Origin: Otatea glauca
Lineage: Eukaryota > Streptophyta > Magnoliopsida > Poales > Poaceae
Direction: 5' to 3'
DNA length: 64,000 nucleotides
Assembly (NCBI GenBank): GCA_036346275.1
Contig: CM070730.1
Coordinates: 5,580,309 to 5,644,308 of the forward strand
In this document: positions 10,687-23,396 of the stretch, piece after piece
Layout: each line of letters opens with the position of its first letter
Numbering within the stretch: position 1 is the first letter of the stretch
Made by a program: the position numbers and the translations under genes
Notes under the pieces: generated by a model
What the model saw: only the letters and a program-made list of their open reading frames with translations
The model's database searches: none
Told to the model about the DNA's origin: nothing

Positions 10687-13036
10687 ATTGCCAAATGCCA
10701 AGTGTACGTTATGTACTCCTCCTGTACTGCTGCTGTACAGTAGTTGCTCAATCTCAATGCCATGCAGCATTGCCAACATGACAACAAGCATCAAATTGTT
10801 CAGACTTGAAATTATGCAAAACTAGTCACCGCGAAATTGTGAGTTGGCGCTGGTCTTCCAAGTGATCCAAGAAACTGGATAATTGATCGCGGCGTGCCAT
10901 GCCGCGACCGTCGCTCCACACGCGAGAAAATCGAGAAAACGTGCGATTGCCGTTCCTCACGCGGGAAAATCTAGGAAACACGCAAAACGGCTGAAAGGAT
11001 ACAAACGTAATCACGTTTTTTCGCATTTATTCGGTGGAACAGTTAAGTCTTGCTTTTCGGAAAAGGACCTAAACGGTTTTTTCCCCGAAAAATGACTTAA
11101 ACGGAACGCTAAAAAAACTGGAAAAAGGACCTAAACGTAGTATATATTTTTTCCATAACAAGGACTTAACCGTGTTTTTTTCCCGAAAAAGGACCTAAAC
11201 GTAATTTTGATTTTCAGAAGAAAGATCTAAGCGTAACACTTAAAAACGCAAAAAGGATCTAAGCGTAATAATTTTTTTTCACGAAAGAAGGACTAACCGT
11301 AATATTTTTCAAAAAAAACCTAAATGTAATTTATTTTTTTAAAAAAAACTCGAACGTAATTTTTTTTCGCGACTCGGATCGAGCCGCCGCTGAGCCGGCT
11401 CAAATTGATGGTTGCGTGATTCCTTCCATCTTTAATGGATGGATTATGAGCTAGGAGTAGAAGACAACAGAGTAGCTACACCGGACCGGTCAGCCATGGC
11501 CGTGTGGGCCACCGTTAGTTGGCCCCAGTGTCTGACTTCCTCTGAAACGGCCACACGATTACATGCCTTGAATTCAGCGATTACGACAGCGATTCGTAAT
11601 TAGTATTGCCCCATGAATGCAATCACGCTGCTGTTCATGTGTGATGTCCATGCTCGCTGCTTGCTGCGTCTCAGCTCAGATCAGAACAAGGAACACAAGT
11701 CTCAACGGCTTCAAACGGCAAATCTCAGGTCAGTCATGCCGATCTCTTCTCCCTTCTGACGCCGCCTCCTTTCCAGCTGCTATAAACTTTCGGTTCTGCT
11801 CACAATGAAATTGTTAAAGATGACTCAAATATCCAAATAGATTTTTCAGAGATACGCTCAATATCTCTATAGGAGTCAAACATCTACAAATCGGACTCTT
11901 TTTTGCTATATAAGCCACTCCTTATGTACATATAAATTCGAAATATTATAGTGGATTGTCTCCTATAATTTATTTCCCTGTTAAATCTTACCTTTATTTT
12001 TTTGCCGTGCTAACCTTAACAGAAATACTGGGCAATTTGAGAGCAGTAATCTGCTGATCTCTATGAAATGCGCAACGTGTCGATTAGGCGGCAACAGCAT
12101 GTGATTCCACCCTGATCCATATAGTTCTGCTCCTAGTATGGTATCTGATCACCTTGTTAGTTCAACTGGTCATGTGCCAATGCGCTCACACACTAGTACA
12201 GTAGTACTGCAGTCTTTTGAAAAAGATTTCTGTCCTGTCCTCGGTTTTGGTAGTTTTTCCTAGTCACACTGATCATACCATATGTAGTATAAGTTATTAT
12301 ATACCACAAGTAGCAGTGCTACTACTAAGCGCTTAAAATAACAAGAATCAACACTGCACATGTCCTGTCAAATTGACACTAGATTTTTCACTTGGGGAAA
12401 TCATAGATTATCCGACTAGTACACAATGGAAAGTACTAGTAAGTTGCTTTCTGCTAAAGCTTTCGTTATGGATGGCTGGTGTCTCTTTTCATCTTTTGGC
12501 TATACTCATTTCCAATCAGTACTAATCCTTTCTTTGTTCGGCATTGCAATCATTCTCCCTGTCTTGCAAATTCTCTGTTGGTCAAGTAATAACTGTGTAA
12601 AAGTTAGTGGCGGATTACCATGTATTGTAACACCCGTACTCGTATACTTTTTTACGAAACATGCAGACGGCGCTGCATATTTTCCATTCTCATATCCTAT
12701 AAGTGGCAATCATAAACCATGCCAACTTGCCATTAGTAGGACCATCTCCTCGATCACATCCACATCAATTTAGGCCTAGTTGGTTAGTTTTCAGAAGATC
12801 CATTCCGAAAGAAGAATTATGCATCTCTTCCTTTCCACAGTGTACTACTCTGCTTGAGCGGCAGAGATCCTTAAAGGGGAAATACTAGTCTAAAAGGATA
12901 TCAAAATGATAGCCATTTGGGAATATAATACAGAGAAGAAGGATTCGTGGGGATGGAAATTATAATACTGAATCCATGTGGTTGCTAACGCATTGTAATC
13001 GCCGTTTTTCTACCTTTTTTTAGTATGCTCTCGCGA
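10687..13036. other. Upstream region of the VAN3-binding-like gene
   Basis: No protein gene is recognised. It contains the minisatellite at 11060-11365. The part from about 12430 onward is the start of a duplicated block: stretches such as GGCATTGCAATCATTCTCC and CTGTGTAAAAGT reappear at about 45265-45330, and TAGTGGCAATCATAAACCATGC at about 48733. Both copies share the sequence up to the gene start. Confidence 0.6.
11060..11365. repeat. Degenerate minisatellite, about 31-bp period
   Basis: The core GGACCTAAACGTAAT or variants recurs at 11065, 11093, 11127, 11162, 11191, 11223, 11255, 11290, 11318 and 11348. Spacings are 28-35 bp. Runs of A and T separate the cores. Variants include GGATCTAAGCGTAAT and GGACTTAACCG. 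Confidence 0.78.
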
Positions 13037-13044
13037 TATAAATA
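13037..13044 (+). promoter_or_regulatory. TATA box of the VAN3-binding-like gene
   Basis: TATAAATA lies at the end of CTCGCGATATAAATA. The duplicated locus has ATATAAAG at the same relative place (about 49542). It is only about ten bases upstream of the first in-frame ATG (13054), so transcription probably starts downstream of that ATG and translation may use the ATG at 13673. Confidence 0.6.
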
Positions 13045-13053
13045 CTTGAACCC

Positions 13054-16000
13054 ATGCAGGTGTCACAATATCAGTGCATCCAGGGCTTCCTAGTAAGGTA
13101 AGGTCTTCTCTGGAGTGCTTGTCTTCAGGCTAGCTTCAGCCTTCATGTCCTTACTACTGTAGTTCTTGCTGTCCTTTTTTTCTTTCTTTCTTTGTAAAAT
13201 CAGTCAAGCTACTCTTATTCTGTTGTTTACAGTATATGTGCTGTTTGTACTTATTGTAGACTTGCCAGTTTCAGTGATAAGGCACCGCACATGAAAATGT
13301 TGGAACTATTAATTGGAGTTCCATGTAGATTCCTTCTCCATTTTAACATGTGGAAACTGATTGTCTCACCTGAAAATTACTTCCCGAATCTTTCTGTGTG
13401 TACAGTCCGTTAAGCAATGCTTTTAATTCAATAATTGCTATTGTTCTCTAGTGGCTGTTTCCTAGCGAATTGTCCATAGTAAGAACGACGAATCACGAAA
13501 CAGTGAAGGAGTTATACTGTAGGTAGGCTTTTGATATCACATTTAGTGGACGACAAGAACTTGTCCCTGACTATAAGTAGGCAGTGTCAGGATGATCTTT
13601 TCTTATCATTCCGTGTTCACTGATCTGATTCTGTCATATCTCTCGGCGCAGCCTGATTTGAGCAGCGATAAAATGGAGCATTTCAGGAGAGGAGTGGAGT
13701 TTGGGATGGCCTCCTTCCAGAGATGCCATTCGCTGTCTTGTCAAATGGTGATGCTTCATATCCTTTTCCTTGAACGATATTTTATCTCTGCTTTAAATTT
13801 TTTTCGAAGTAAAGTAACCATAGGTGCCATAATGTCAGCTAAGGATATTGTAATCAGTCAATTAATGTTTTAGCACTATTTATGCATTGGCATGACTTCA
13901 TCTTATGCAGAAAATTCAGGAAAAATACTAAACTGCAACATATATGCTACTGCATCTTTCTCGCGTAGCTTGTTTTGGGTTCCGAGTGCTTGACTACATG
14001 GTCATTTGCTGAATGTTCATACAGGCAGGGAGCACACATCCAGATGCACAGAAGGCGGTCATACGTCGCAAAGAGAAATCACGGCGTCCGAAATGCAGCC
14101 ATCCTGCAGAGATGCCGGTGATTCCTGAACAGGCAATGGAGTTCCTCTCTCGGACATGGAGCCCCTCCTCCTCGGATCTCTTCCAAATACTCTCTCCCAG
14201 CGTATGTTCATGTGCATGGACCACACCTTCCATTCCATTTACCAACAAAGTGTGCTGACTTCTATCTCTGAAGTTACTCCATTATTTTACAAGACATACA
14301 GACATTGTGCTTCAATTCCATACTACTTCATGTTTTAGGTGTACTCTTCAAGTACGAAGTGGTTGCACATATTACAGAGATGGATAGTATATTAATATGT
14401 ACCATCTGTTCCTCTTTTCAGTGCAAAGAACGTTCGAACTTGTAACTAATACTTATCTGCCCACAGAGCCTGGGAGCATCACCGGAAGACCATCAGGCAG
14501 ATGAGACGACAGGAGATGAAGACGAAGAGAAACATCTCGACACGGTTCGTTTCGCGGGAGGCAATAGCCAATTGTTCAACCAGACATGGGTAAGCCAGTG
14601 ACTACAGGAGCTAACTTGCTATTGCAAGACTTCTTCTGATGTTCCTACGAATTGTCCTCAATTCTTTGCTCTACCTGACAGAGTGTTCTAGCCAGTCGGA
14701 AGCCTAGTTCCGCGCAACAAAAGCATAAGATAATGCTACCTATATGGGTAAGGACACAACACAAGGAATGTGACATCATAAACTTGGCACAGAGTAGCAA
14801 GTAAACAGTATTGTACACACTAAACTGCAGTGATATTACAGTAGTACAGTTAGTATCTTGTCGGATTTGACACAGTGAATGATGCTTGGTTTTCAATGGC
14901 AGCAGCTGAACATTGGCCACATGAGGGAAATCCTGCGAGGATTTTTCTTGAACAGCGTCCCGGTCACCGGAAGCCGGAGGAGGAGGAGGCGGGACGAGCT
15001 CCGGCTAAACACGGCGCAGGCCCATGCGGCCGTGTCGGTCGCCCAGCTCGCTGCCGCGATCGCGGGCATCGTGTCGGCGTGCGAGGTGAGCCCGGCCGGC
15101 CCGAGGAGCATCGAGGCAGCCACAGGCGACAAGAAGATGGACACGGTGCTCGCCTCCGCGGCCGCGCTGGTGGCCACCGTCTGTGCGGAGGCTGCGGAGA
15201 ACGCCGGAGCCAACAGGTCCCGCGTCACGTCCGCCGTCAAAACCGGCCTCGAGAGCCGCTCCTCCGGCGAGCTGCTCACCCTCACCGCTACTGCTGCAAC
15301 ATGTAATATTCACGCAAATTATAAGTAAATCAAATTACTCAAGGAAAAGAAACTAAAACTTTATAATTCACTGATGTTTTGCACTTCCTCTGAAGGTTTG
15401 AGGGGAGCCGCGGCACTGAAGCTGAGGGCAGACGTCAGGGGAATCAGCAGCAACAGCTCCATGAGCATCGGCGCTAGCATTCAGAAAGGCGCACCTCTCA
15501 GGGTTCGCCTGCCTTGTGGTGAGAGATCAAATCATTGATATGATACTACATGCATTGCTACGCGTGAAAATTACTACAAAACTAGTACTAAGATCTAGCA
15601 TTGAGCAGAGTGCAGATATGATGATTGTCGATTGATTTGTTTTGGTGGTACGCAGGGAGGGTGAGACTGAGGACGGTCGCCATCTTCCCGCAGCGCGACA
15701 CGGTGGCGCTGAGATTGGGGAAGAAGCGTCTGCGCGGCACCTTCACGACCTACGAGGACTGTAAGGATTACTCCCAACTTGTCTTGCAGTATCGTACCGA
15801 ATTAGCTAACTACCGCTCTCACTCTCTGTTGCTAGGTAGACGTAATTTTAAAATAAGTACAGTCAATATCTTAAAACTTCGACATTTAGATTCGTTGCAT
15901 TATTTAAAATGATATTTGGAGATTTTTCATCGAAAGTGCTTCGACATAATTATATACTCAAGAGTTTTTTTTAATAAAATACTCCCTCGTGTCACAAATA

Positions 16001-16875
16001 GTTATCGTTTTAGACATAGGTACAACCAAACTTTTAAGACTTTGGTTATTAATATCATTTTAAATATTCAAATTGGATACATGAAAATCCTATGTAGATT
16101 TGTCTTGAAAAGTACTTTCATAATATTATAATTTTATTAGGTTTTATAAATATATTATAATAGAAATTAGTGATCAAAATTGTGTTTTAGAGATCGTATT
16201 GCGGTTCAAAACGACAACTATTTGTGATTGGGGAGTATAATTTTGAAATGTAATAGTCAAATGTGTGTATTGGAGACCTTGCCGATGTCAAGAACAACAA
16301 GTGAAAAAGAATGGAGTGAGCAGTAGAGTTCATTCCTTGTTGTTGTTGCCCTTGTATAGTACACTACTACACTGTACAGTTCTCGTCATAAAACATTGTA
16401 ATTCGATTGCTTCACCTGCGCGCACTGTTTGTCGTCTCCTGCTGGCGACAAGGAGTACGGTCACTGCATCACCTGAAACTGTTTGCCCAGGTTGGCTTGT
16501 CTCTAACCCTAATTATGCTGTAATGGGTATATTTGCTATACGATATCCGCCATGCATGGTCCAGTCGCGGCCATCACATTCCTACCGCTGTATGCAGTAC
16601 TGTTATGATCAATTGGTTCTACCTGGCTGTACTGATCCTGGCTCGGTTTATGTCGGCCGTTTTGTCATGATTCAGATGAGGTCGTCGCGGTCTTGTGGGA
16701 TGGCCGCGGCGGCAGCGAGGTGGTGGTGGACGGCCGGGGTTTCTTCCCGGTGGCGCTGAGCACGTCGGCAGGGACAGTGCAGCTGCTGTTGGACGACCAG
16801 ATGCACTGCAAGGTTTGGAAGGTCTCCATCGAGGGCATGCTGTCCGATCAAAAGCTTAAGCACGCAAAATATTGA
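13054..16875 (+). CDS. VAN3-binding / FORKED-like family protein (DUF828 and PH-like)
   Basis: Eight exons join in phase: 13054-13092, 13652-13747, 14025-14201, 14467-14589, 14903-15302, 15396-15518, 15656-15760, 16676-16875, giving 420 residues. All introns are GT/AG. Landmarks are IPEQAMEFLSRTWSPSSSD in exon 3 (the family's EFLxRxWS motif), an Arg-rich helix then AQAHAAVSVAQLAAAIAGI in exon 5, LTATAATCLRGAAALKLRA across exons 5-6, and a C-terminal PH-like domain from about residue 315 (RVRLRTVAIFPQRDTVALRL to CKVWKVSIEGML). Family members bind the ARF-GAP VAN3/SCARFACE and phosphoinositides and act in auxin-dependent vein patterning; that role here is inference. The start is uncertain: ATG 13054 lies too close to the TATA box, so exon 1 may be a leader and ATG 13673 (MEHFRRGVEF) the real start. 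Intron 7 holds a Stowaway-like MITE. Confidence 0.87.
15982..16235. mobile_element. Stowaway-like (Tc1/mariner) MITE in intron 7
   Basis: A 254-bp AT-rich element with terminal inverted repeats CTCCCTCGTGTCACAAATAG and, from the other end, CTCCCCAATCACAAATAG. It is flanked by TA (15980-15981 and 16236-16237), the Tc1/mariner target duplication. CTCCCTC ends are typical of grass Stowaway elements. Confidence 0.88.
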
Positions 16876-17301
16876 ATGGCCCCAGGCAAATACATGTGGC
16901 GATTGTTCTACTCGACGGAGTACTAGTGCAGTATGTTTTTGTCTTCCTTTTTCGTCTTGTAGCATCATCCTGTATATCTCTACATGTTTGTATGCGAGTA
17001 AACTACAAGTAAAAATAAAGAATACGTAAGAATACGTAGAATAGAACAAATGAATTTTATGACTTGCCGTTTTCTTCAGATGGCCGGAACCAACTGGAGC
17101 TAGCTGGGGAAACGAATTCTCATGTCACCAGGAAAAATAAAGAACAGAGTACAAGCAGGAAAAACAGAATAAAAACGTCCATTCAACTCACTGATAAAAA
17201 AAACGACACTACTGCAACCCATTGCGTATCTTTTTATTACCCCTCGCGTTCCGTCGGAAAAACTTTCTGTCTTTTCACCTTTTTTTTACCCTAAAATAAA
17301 T
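16876..17301. other. 3' flank of the VAN3-binding-like gene
   Basis: Probable 3' UTR with AAATAAAG at about 17014 as a candidate poly(A) signal. Homology to the downstream flank of the pseudogene copy (56378-56690) runs to about 17085. Beyond that the sequence enters the edge of the gypsy element. The left LTR expected for that element was not found here. Confidence 0.55.
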
Positions 17302-20300
17302 ATGAGGCTCGCGCTCGAACTCTCGGATCTTCTATTATCGGCTTTATCTCTGACTTTTCGCATTCCTCATCTCGCTCAGCAACTCTCATCGGCTAACTCA
17401 CCTCTTCACCAGATCGCCTCAATGGATCCCAATCAGGTACTCATCCCCATTCCTAATAGTAATGACCAATACTACTTAGGGCCGTTAGGAAACACTGATC
17501 CATCGGTTGTCATAGAACAAGAATTACCCTGTCTCCCCTTATCGGCTCCTGAGTATAATATAAAGGGATGGAGTAAAAATTTTAGGGTCTGGCCGACAGC
17601 ATTAAAAGGCTGGAGGAACTGATATAATCGGGTAGCAGCCCAGAAAAGACCAATATGGGAAAGAATAAGAATAGCCGAGTGCCTTCTATTATCATTAGCT
17701 AACCCAGAAGCCAATGAGCCCTTAGTGGCCACGGTCTGTTATTTCTGGTCGAATACATCCAACACATTCATATTTAGAACCGGTCCGATCGGCCCAACAC
17801 TTTTGGATGTGGCGCAGCTCTGCTGCTTGAGGCCAGACGAAAATAAACTATTGGCCTTTAGCGCCAAGCCCACACATAAGCTGATTCACTCGAAGGGAGA
17901 GGGCTGGAACAAGTACATTAGCAATAATCAAGGAGTTGGCACAGTATCGAACAAGGAGCACATCGCCTTCCTGAACATGTGGCTAGATCGTTTTCTGTTT
18001 TGCGGGGCGTCACTTGGGCCGACACAAGTGTATCAAGCAATAGTGGAGCAACTAGTTGAGGACCGTCGGTTGGCACTAGGGAAACTTTTCTTAGGAGCGG
18101 TGTTCCAGATGATGCACACCATCCGTAGTCAGCTTTTCACTGGATTGGGCCAGTATTCAGTCAGTAATGTTAGCGGCCCCTTGTGGTTTATTCAGGTCTG
18201 GCTCTAATGTATCTTTAGCCAACCGTTTAATATCGATTCAACCAAGATCACTCCTTCCCCTCTAAAAGGAACTCCCGAAGGCCAAGATCTTGGTTTTAGA
18301 GATAGCCGATCTTTCGGCGAAAAATTTATCCTTTGCTCTTCTTCCCAACCAAGACTCACTCCCATCGGAGCAAGAAGATTTCTAGCCTTCTTCTTCCAAA
18401 TCGATCAGTCAGACTTCAGCTAGAATGATTTTTTCAGTTATAAAGAAGCTGACAGCTATCCTTGGCCATCTTTCCTTCAGTTAGCAACTGACATTGACGA
18501 AATGCCCAGAGAGACATTAGACTTGTACCGGATCTTCATATCGCCAAGTGTGCTATCTGTCGGCTTACACACAAGAAATCGAACCTATCAGCCTTCATAT
18601 GAATTATATCATCCGTCCGTATATGCTAGACAGTTGGGATTCAGCCAAGTGTGTCCTTATTTTCATCTACTCAATCGGATCAAGCCAAGGGATCGGCTTC
18701 ATCGCCTGTCCAACGCCAATATCGCCTTGCACATGGCAGATGATCTACAACTTCAAAGCCTGCCACACTTCAACTTACAAACCAGGAGGACAGGCAATTT
18801 TACCAACTGGTGGTCAGCTATTTGCGTGGTTTTATTTCCTATTGAGCGCACCATATTGGCTGTGGTAGCCAAATTTTTCCAGACTTGCTTCTTGTTGAGT
18901 CGGCATCCACTAACTCCGCAAGTAGTGGCTCAAGCTCTAGCAGTAGCGTTAGCTCATCAGGCTATACTAACACAAGTATAGTGAATATTACCGGTGAGGT
19001 ATTAGCTACATTTATATTGTACTCATCAATTATCCTTAAACATTTCATAGTATTTACTAATCGGCTTTTCTCAACCCTGCAGACCAAGGTGGCAGGAAAA
19101 GAAACCAACCGACTCATCGGGCGTTGGCCAGTCAAGCAAGCGGTCACGCCCTGCTACAGCAGCTTTGGCTAGGTACTCGTAGGGTACCCTCGGTGTCCAA
19201 GCCCCTTCACTTTCTAACATTGATAAGCAACAACCAAGTATACTCATCGGCTTATAATCCAATCTTTTCATAATTTGTTACATAAACCGATGCTCATAAC
19301 TTATCCCTTAGCAGAAAAGAAACGCGACCAGGCTAAAAAGGTTGTTACTTCAAAAGGCCCTCCTGCTAAAGAGGGATCAACCGATCACTCTCCGTGTGGA
19401 TCGGTTTCTGATAGGGTAAGTATTTGTAATCATCAATTTTATCAAACTTCCCATCGACAATCTCTAACAATATTATTCCTTTTACAACATGCGCTTTCTC
19501 CCGCCACACAAGTGGCTAGCATTATGGCTGATCTGCCGGCCGTTGAGACGGAGCTTCCTCCACCATCCTCTCAACCGACACCTCTTGCCTCTACCGTTCC
19601 TGCCTTGGAGCCAGCCAAGACGACGGGCTCCCTCACCGATAGGTTGGGTTTCACCATGTCGGACTTGGAGGATGATGAAGAAGTGACGACGAACACATAC
19701 CTTGGAGAGATTCAAAGGATCCTCAACGTATCTGAGAACATATTGGTAGTAGTGACATCGGCCCCAGGCGCAAAGGAAAAATTGAACAAATTCTTTGAAC
19801 TTCTGTTCACACCGTCGCCCAACCTGCTCAAGGATGCCCAACCGCTCTGAAATGCCATGGCCACTGTCCAAGCTGACTTACCCCTAGAAGCGATGGCAGC
19901 ATTACTGAATGTCTTCCATCTTGATGACAGAAAAGCAAAAGTCAACGGGGCTAAGGCCATACTTGCACTTTGAGAAGCACAACGAGAAGACCAGAATGTC
20001 CTGGACCAAATGGTAACCGATACCAAAGCCAAAAAAGTCAACTTCGATGAAGATGCCAAGTCCCACAAACTAAACAAAGAGGCGACTCTAAAGTTGGAGT
20101 CGACTAAGAAATTCCTTAAAGCAGAGCTGGCCAAAGTCAACAAGCAGATATTTGAAGGCTAGCAGATGCTAATGGACTCAGTGTCGGCTTTAAAGGCTCA
20201 GAAGCTCGAGCTAGGCTTGGTCGTGGCAACTGTGAAGAAACAATCAGCTAAGGTCAGTTCTGTGCTTGGAAGCACTAAAGAAGACGAGAAGATCCTTGAA

Positions 20301-20369
20301 GAAGCGGAGCAGACCATTGCCAAAGCCGCAGCTGCATTATCGACTCACAGAGCCAAGCTTAATCCTTGA
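17302..20369 (+). pseudogene. Antisense extra ORF: plant mobile domain plus coiled coil
   Basis: A plus-strand gene runs opposite to pol. A likely start is ATG 17422 (MDPNQVLIPIPN). A stop near 17620 interrupts it, then the frame reopens through WERIRIAECLLLSLANPEANEP, TLLDVAQLCCLRPDENKL, KEHIAFLNMWLDRFLFCG and ALGKLFLGAVF, a plant mobile domain (PMD, PF10536-type). Frames after 18210 (MPRETLDLYRIFISPS, QPSYELYHPSVYARQLGF) continue the family. Ser-rich and Lys-rich linkers lead to an acidic segment (19525 onward) and a coiled-coil C terminus (20166-20369, LKAQKLELGLVVATVKKQ) with stops at about 19848, 19972 and 20161. Several stops and intron-like gaps make it non-functional or spliced. A host-derived gene is less likely because the place matches the known Tat architecture. 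Confidence 0.75.
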
Positions 20370-20779
20370 TGTTTGCAATGTAATTAGCCAAAACAATAAA
20401 GAAATGAATGTAATGGGGATGGTTTGTCATGAAACAATATTCTGAATGTTTTTGTAATTCTTTATAATCTGTTGTTTAACCAATTTTATTTATAATTTAA
20501 TTCCTGATATGATGTATGTAATCGGATGTTAGTTTATTTTTATTCTCACCAGAATTAATTACAATGAGTTAATTTGACATTTCTCAACCGATAGCCATCT
20601 CTAGCCGATTACGATCCAACCTAGACACTTGAGTGGTATCTCTTTAGATACTTACCATTAATCACCTTAGAAAATACCACACCTTCTAGCGTCTCTAGAA
20701 TATAAGAATTACCAACCACAAACCGATGAACCCTATACGGTCCTTCCCATGTTGGAGACCACTTGCCAAATCAATATCT
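20370..20779. other. Gap between convergent aORF and pol of the gypsy element
   Basis: This AT-rich stretch holds AATAAAG (about 20395), a candidate poly(A) signal for the plus-strand aORF, which would end here facing the minus-strand pol. No ORF of note. Confidence 0.5.
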
Positions 20780-21757
20780 CTAGAGCCGACAAGCAAGATA
20801 GTCTTCCGCTTCACAAAATGATTTAGGCATTACCTTTTTGTTGTAAGCCTTCGCAACCCTTGCCTTGTTCTTTTTAAGCCGATCCAACATGTGCAAGCGT
20901 AACTCTGCCAAATTATCCAAATTGCCCATCATCAGTTCCATGTAATTTTGAGCCGACAAGCCATTTTGCCTGGTCGTTCGTACGGAGTCGATATTGATTT
21001 CCATAGGCAACACAGCCTCTTGCCCATAAACTAGCTGATAGGGCGACAATTTCGTTGCACCATGGAATGCAAGCCGATAAACCCACAATGACTCCGATAG
21101 CGTTATGTATCAATTCCTTGGTTTTTCCTCGATTTTTCTCTTGATTAACTTGATCAATGTTTTGTTGGACAACTTGGCTTGACCATTAGCCTGGGCATAA
21201 TAAGGCGATGAATTTAATAACTTAATGCCCAAATTTTTGGCAAAACCCTAAAACTCATCGAACATAAACACAGTGTCTTGATCGGTCGTAATAGTTTGTG
21301 GTATTCTAAACCGATGGACAATATGTTCTATAATAAATCTGATGGCTTCAACACTTGTAACCTTCTTAAGCGAGATTGCCTTAACTCATTTAGAAAAATA
21401 ATCGGTCGCGGCCAATATAAACTTATGGCTTTTGCTTGACTCAAGAAATATTTATCCGATCACATCTATTCCCCATCCTCTAAATGGCCAAGGATTGATA
21501 ATTGGATGCAAAGCCGATGTTGGAGCCAATTGCATGTTGCAAAATTTCTGACAAGTCTGGCACTCTTTGTAATATTTGAAATAATCTTCCAGTATTATCG
21601 ACCAAAAATACCCAGTACGCCTTAGTAGCCACTTCATCTTATAAGCCGATTGATGGGATCCATAAATACCTTCACGCACTTCTCTCATAGCTATTTTAGC
21701 TTCCTCGGCTTCAAGGCATCTTAGCAACAAACCCTCTAAAGTCCGATAATATATCAC
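20780..21757 (-). pseudogene. Gypsy integrase remnant
   Basis: Minus-strand reading starts with the HHCC zinc-binding region (GIYGSHQSAYKMKWLLRR, then YYKECQTCQKF) at about 21690-21540, followed by HPIINPWPFRGWGIDVIG, the beginning of the catalytic core with its first Asp. The next part is degraded. The far end reads GATKLSPYQLVYGQEAVLP (about 21060), the conserved GPY-adjacent motif, and a Lys-rich tail (RLKKNKARVAKAYNKKV). Stops and frameshifts separate the pieces, so no active integrase is made. Confidence 0.85.
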
Positions 21758-21812
21758 ATTATCGAGGACAACATACTCAAAGCTTGCCGCTTAATTCTCG
21801 ATCAGTAGATTT

Positions 21813-22780
21813 CTAGGGATCGACCAAATACTCCATTATTTTTGCCCTCCAATCGAGGGTGGTAACGCACATGACCATCTTTCCAATCGATGCACATTTC
21901 CCAAATCGGCCAAACACTTTATAGCCCGACACTTGTTGAGTTAGCAAGTTAGCCTTGTCATTCATCTCCCGAGGAATATGACTAATAGAAAAAGAGGTGA
22001 ATGAGTCGATCACAATGAGACACTGCTCCAAATACTTGATCAAAATTTCATCGTAGCAGTTATACACTCCCTTAATCTGCTGGACGACCAACCAAGAATC
22101 GTCACAGGCCTCAATAGAATCTACTCCGATATTATCGAGCAACTGTAGGCATTTAAGCAAAGCTTCGTACTGGGCTTTATTATTGGAACATCTTCAATGC
22201 AGCCTGAATGCGAACTCAAAACTATACCCTTTTGGCGAAACAACAATACTCCAATACCATTACCCTCTCGACACACCGATCCATTGAAAAACAGTTGCCA
22301 AGGGGCGATAGATATTAAATCGGCATTTAAGCTTGTTTCTTATCCTGTTATAAAATCGGCAATTACTTGACCTTTAACTGCTTTAGCCGATTCATATGTT
22401 AGGTCGAACTCGATGAGCGTATAAGCCTATTTACCAAGTCTACCTCGCAAGATTGGAGCTAACAATATATATTTTATAATATCAGTTTTACAAATAACCT
22501 TACAAGTCGATACTAAAATATAATGCCTTAGTTGTGTGCAAGTAAAATATAACGATAAACAAAGTTTTTCTACAAAAGGGTACCTGGTCTCCGTATCAAT
22601 TAATCGTCGGCTTAAGTAGAAAATAACTCACTATTTTTCATCAATCTCTTGCGCCAAAACAGCTCCAATAGTTTCCTCTTCAGCCGTATATATAACTTAA
22701 ATGGTACCTTTTTGAGGTACGGTTAAAACTGGTGGATTGGTCAAATAATCCTTAATGTCCTCAAAGGCTTTATGCTGATC
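21813..22780 (-). pseudogene. Gypsy RNase H remnant
   Basis: The best segment (22160-21813) reads IEACDDSWLVVQQIKGVYNCYDEILIKYLEQC and ISHIPREMNDKANLLTQQ, which match the C-terminal half of the extra RNase H found in Tat-type gypsy elements. The upstream part (22200-22780) is present but broken by stops in all frames. Confidence 0.75.
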
Positions 22781-22864
22781 GACTCCTCATATAAGCTCTT
22801 GATTATGTTTTAACTTCAACAGTGGGGTAAATGAACTAATACGGCTAGATAAATTTGAAATAAA

Positions 22865-23396
22865 TCATCGTAAATAGTCCATCTTACCGATCAACTTTTG
22901 TAAATCCTTTTTGCATGCAGATGGCTTAGTTTTTGCTATGGCTTTGACTCTTTCTTGATTAACCTCAATTCCTCTTTCATGAACCATGAAGCCCAAAAAT
23001 TGCCCAGCCGACACGGCAAAAGCACACTTGTATGGATTCATTTTTAGGCCGTGTGCTCTTGTATTTTTTAACACCGTTTCCAAATTGGCCAAATACTACA
23101 TGTCTTCTTTGGATTTAATGAAAACATCATCAATGTAGATCTCCACAATATGGCTGATCAAGTTGTGAAAAATCAAATTCATAGCACACTGATATGTTGC
23201 ACCAGCGTTCTTTAAGCCAAACGTCATTACTGCCCATTCAAACAAACCTAGAGCACCAGGGCACCTAAAAGTTGTTTTAGGTATATCGGTTTCTGCCATA
23301 AATATTTGATTATATTCGACATTACCATCAAGAAAACTAATGATCTGATTCCCCGATGCAACATTAATAAGCATATCGGCTAATAGTATCGAGTAC
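22865..23396 (-). pseudogene. Gypsy reverse transcriptase, C-terminal half
   Basis: Directly after the solo-LTR insertion the minus strand resumes with SILLADMLINVASG, then TTFRCPGALGLFEWAVMTFGLKNAGATYQ and the catalytic YIDDV (about 23135). KMNPYKCAFAVSAGQFLGFMV follows at about 23045. This continues the RT interrupted at 26454 (PKDEY). The frame breaks once at about 23095. Confidence 0.88.

Noticed and set aside
17422..18207. Host PMD gene (MAIN/MAIL-like)
   Set aside because: It lies antisense at the 3' side of a gypsy pol, the known place of extra ORFs in Tat elements, and it carries stops.
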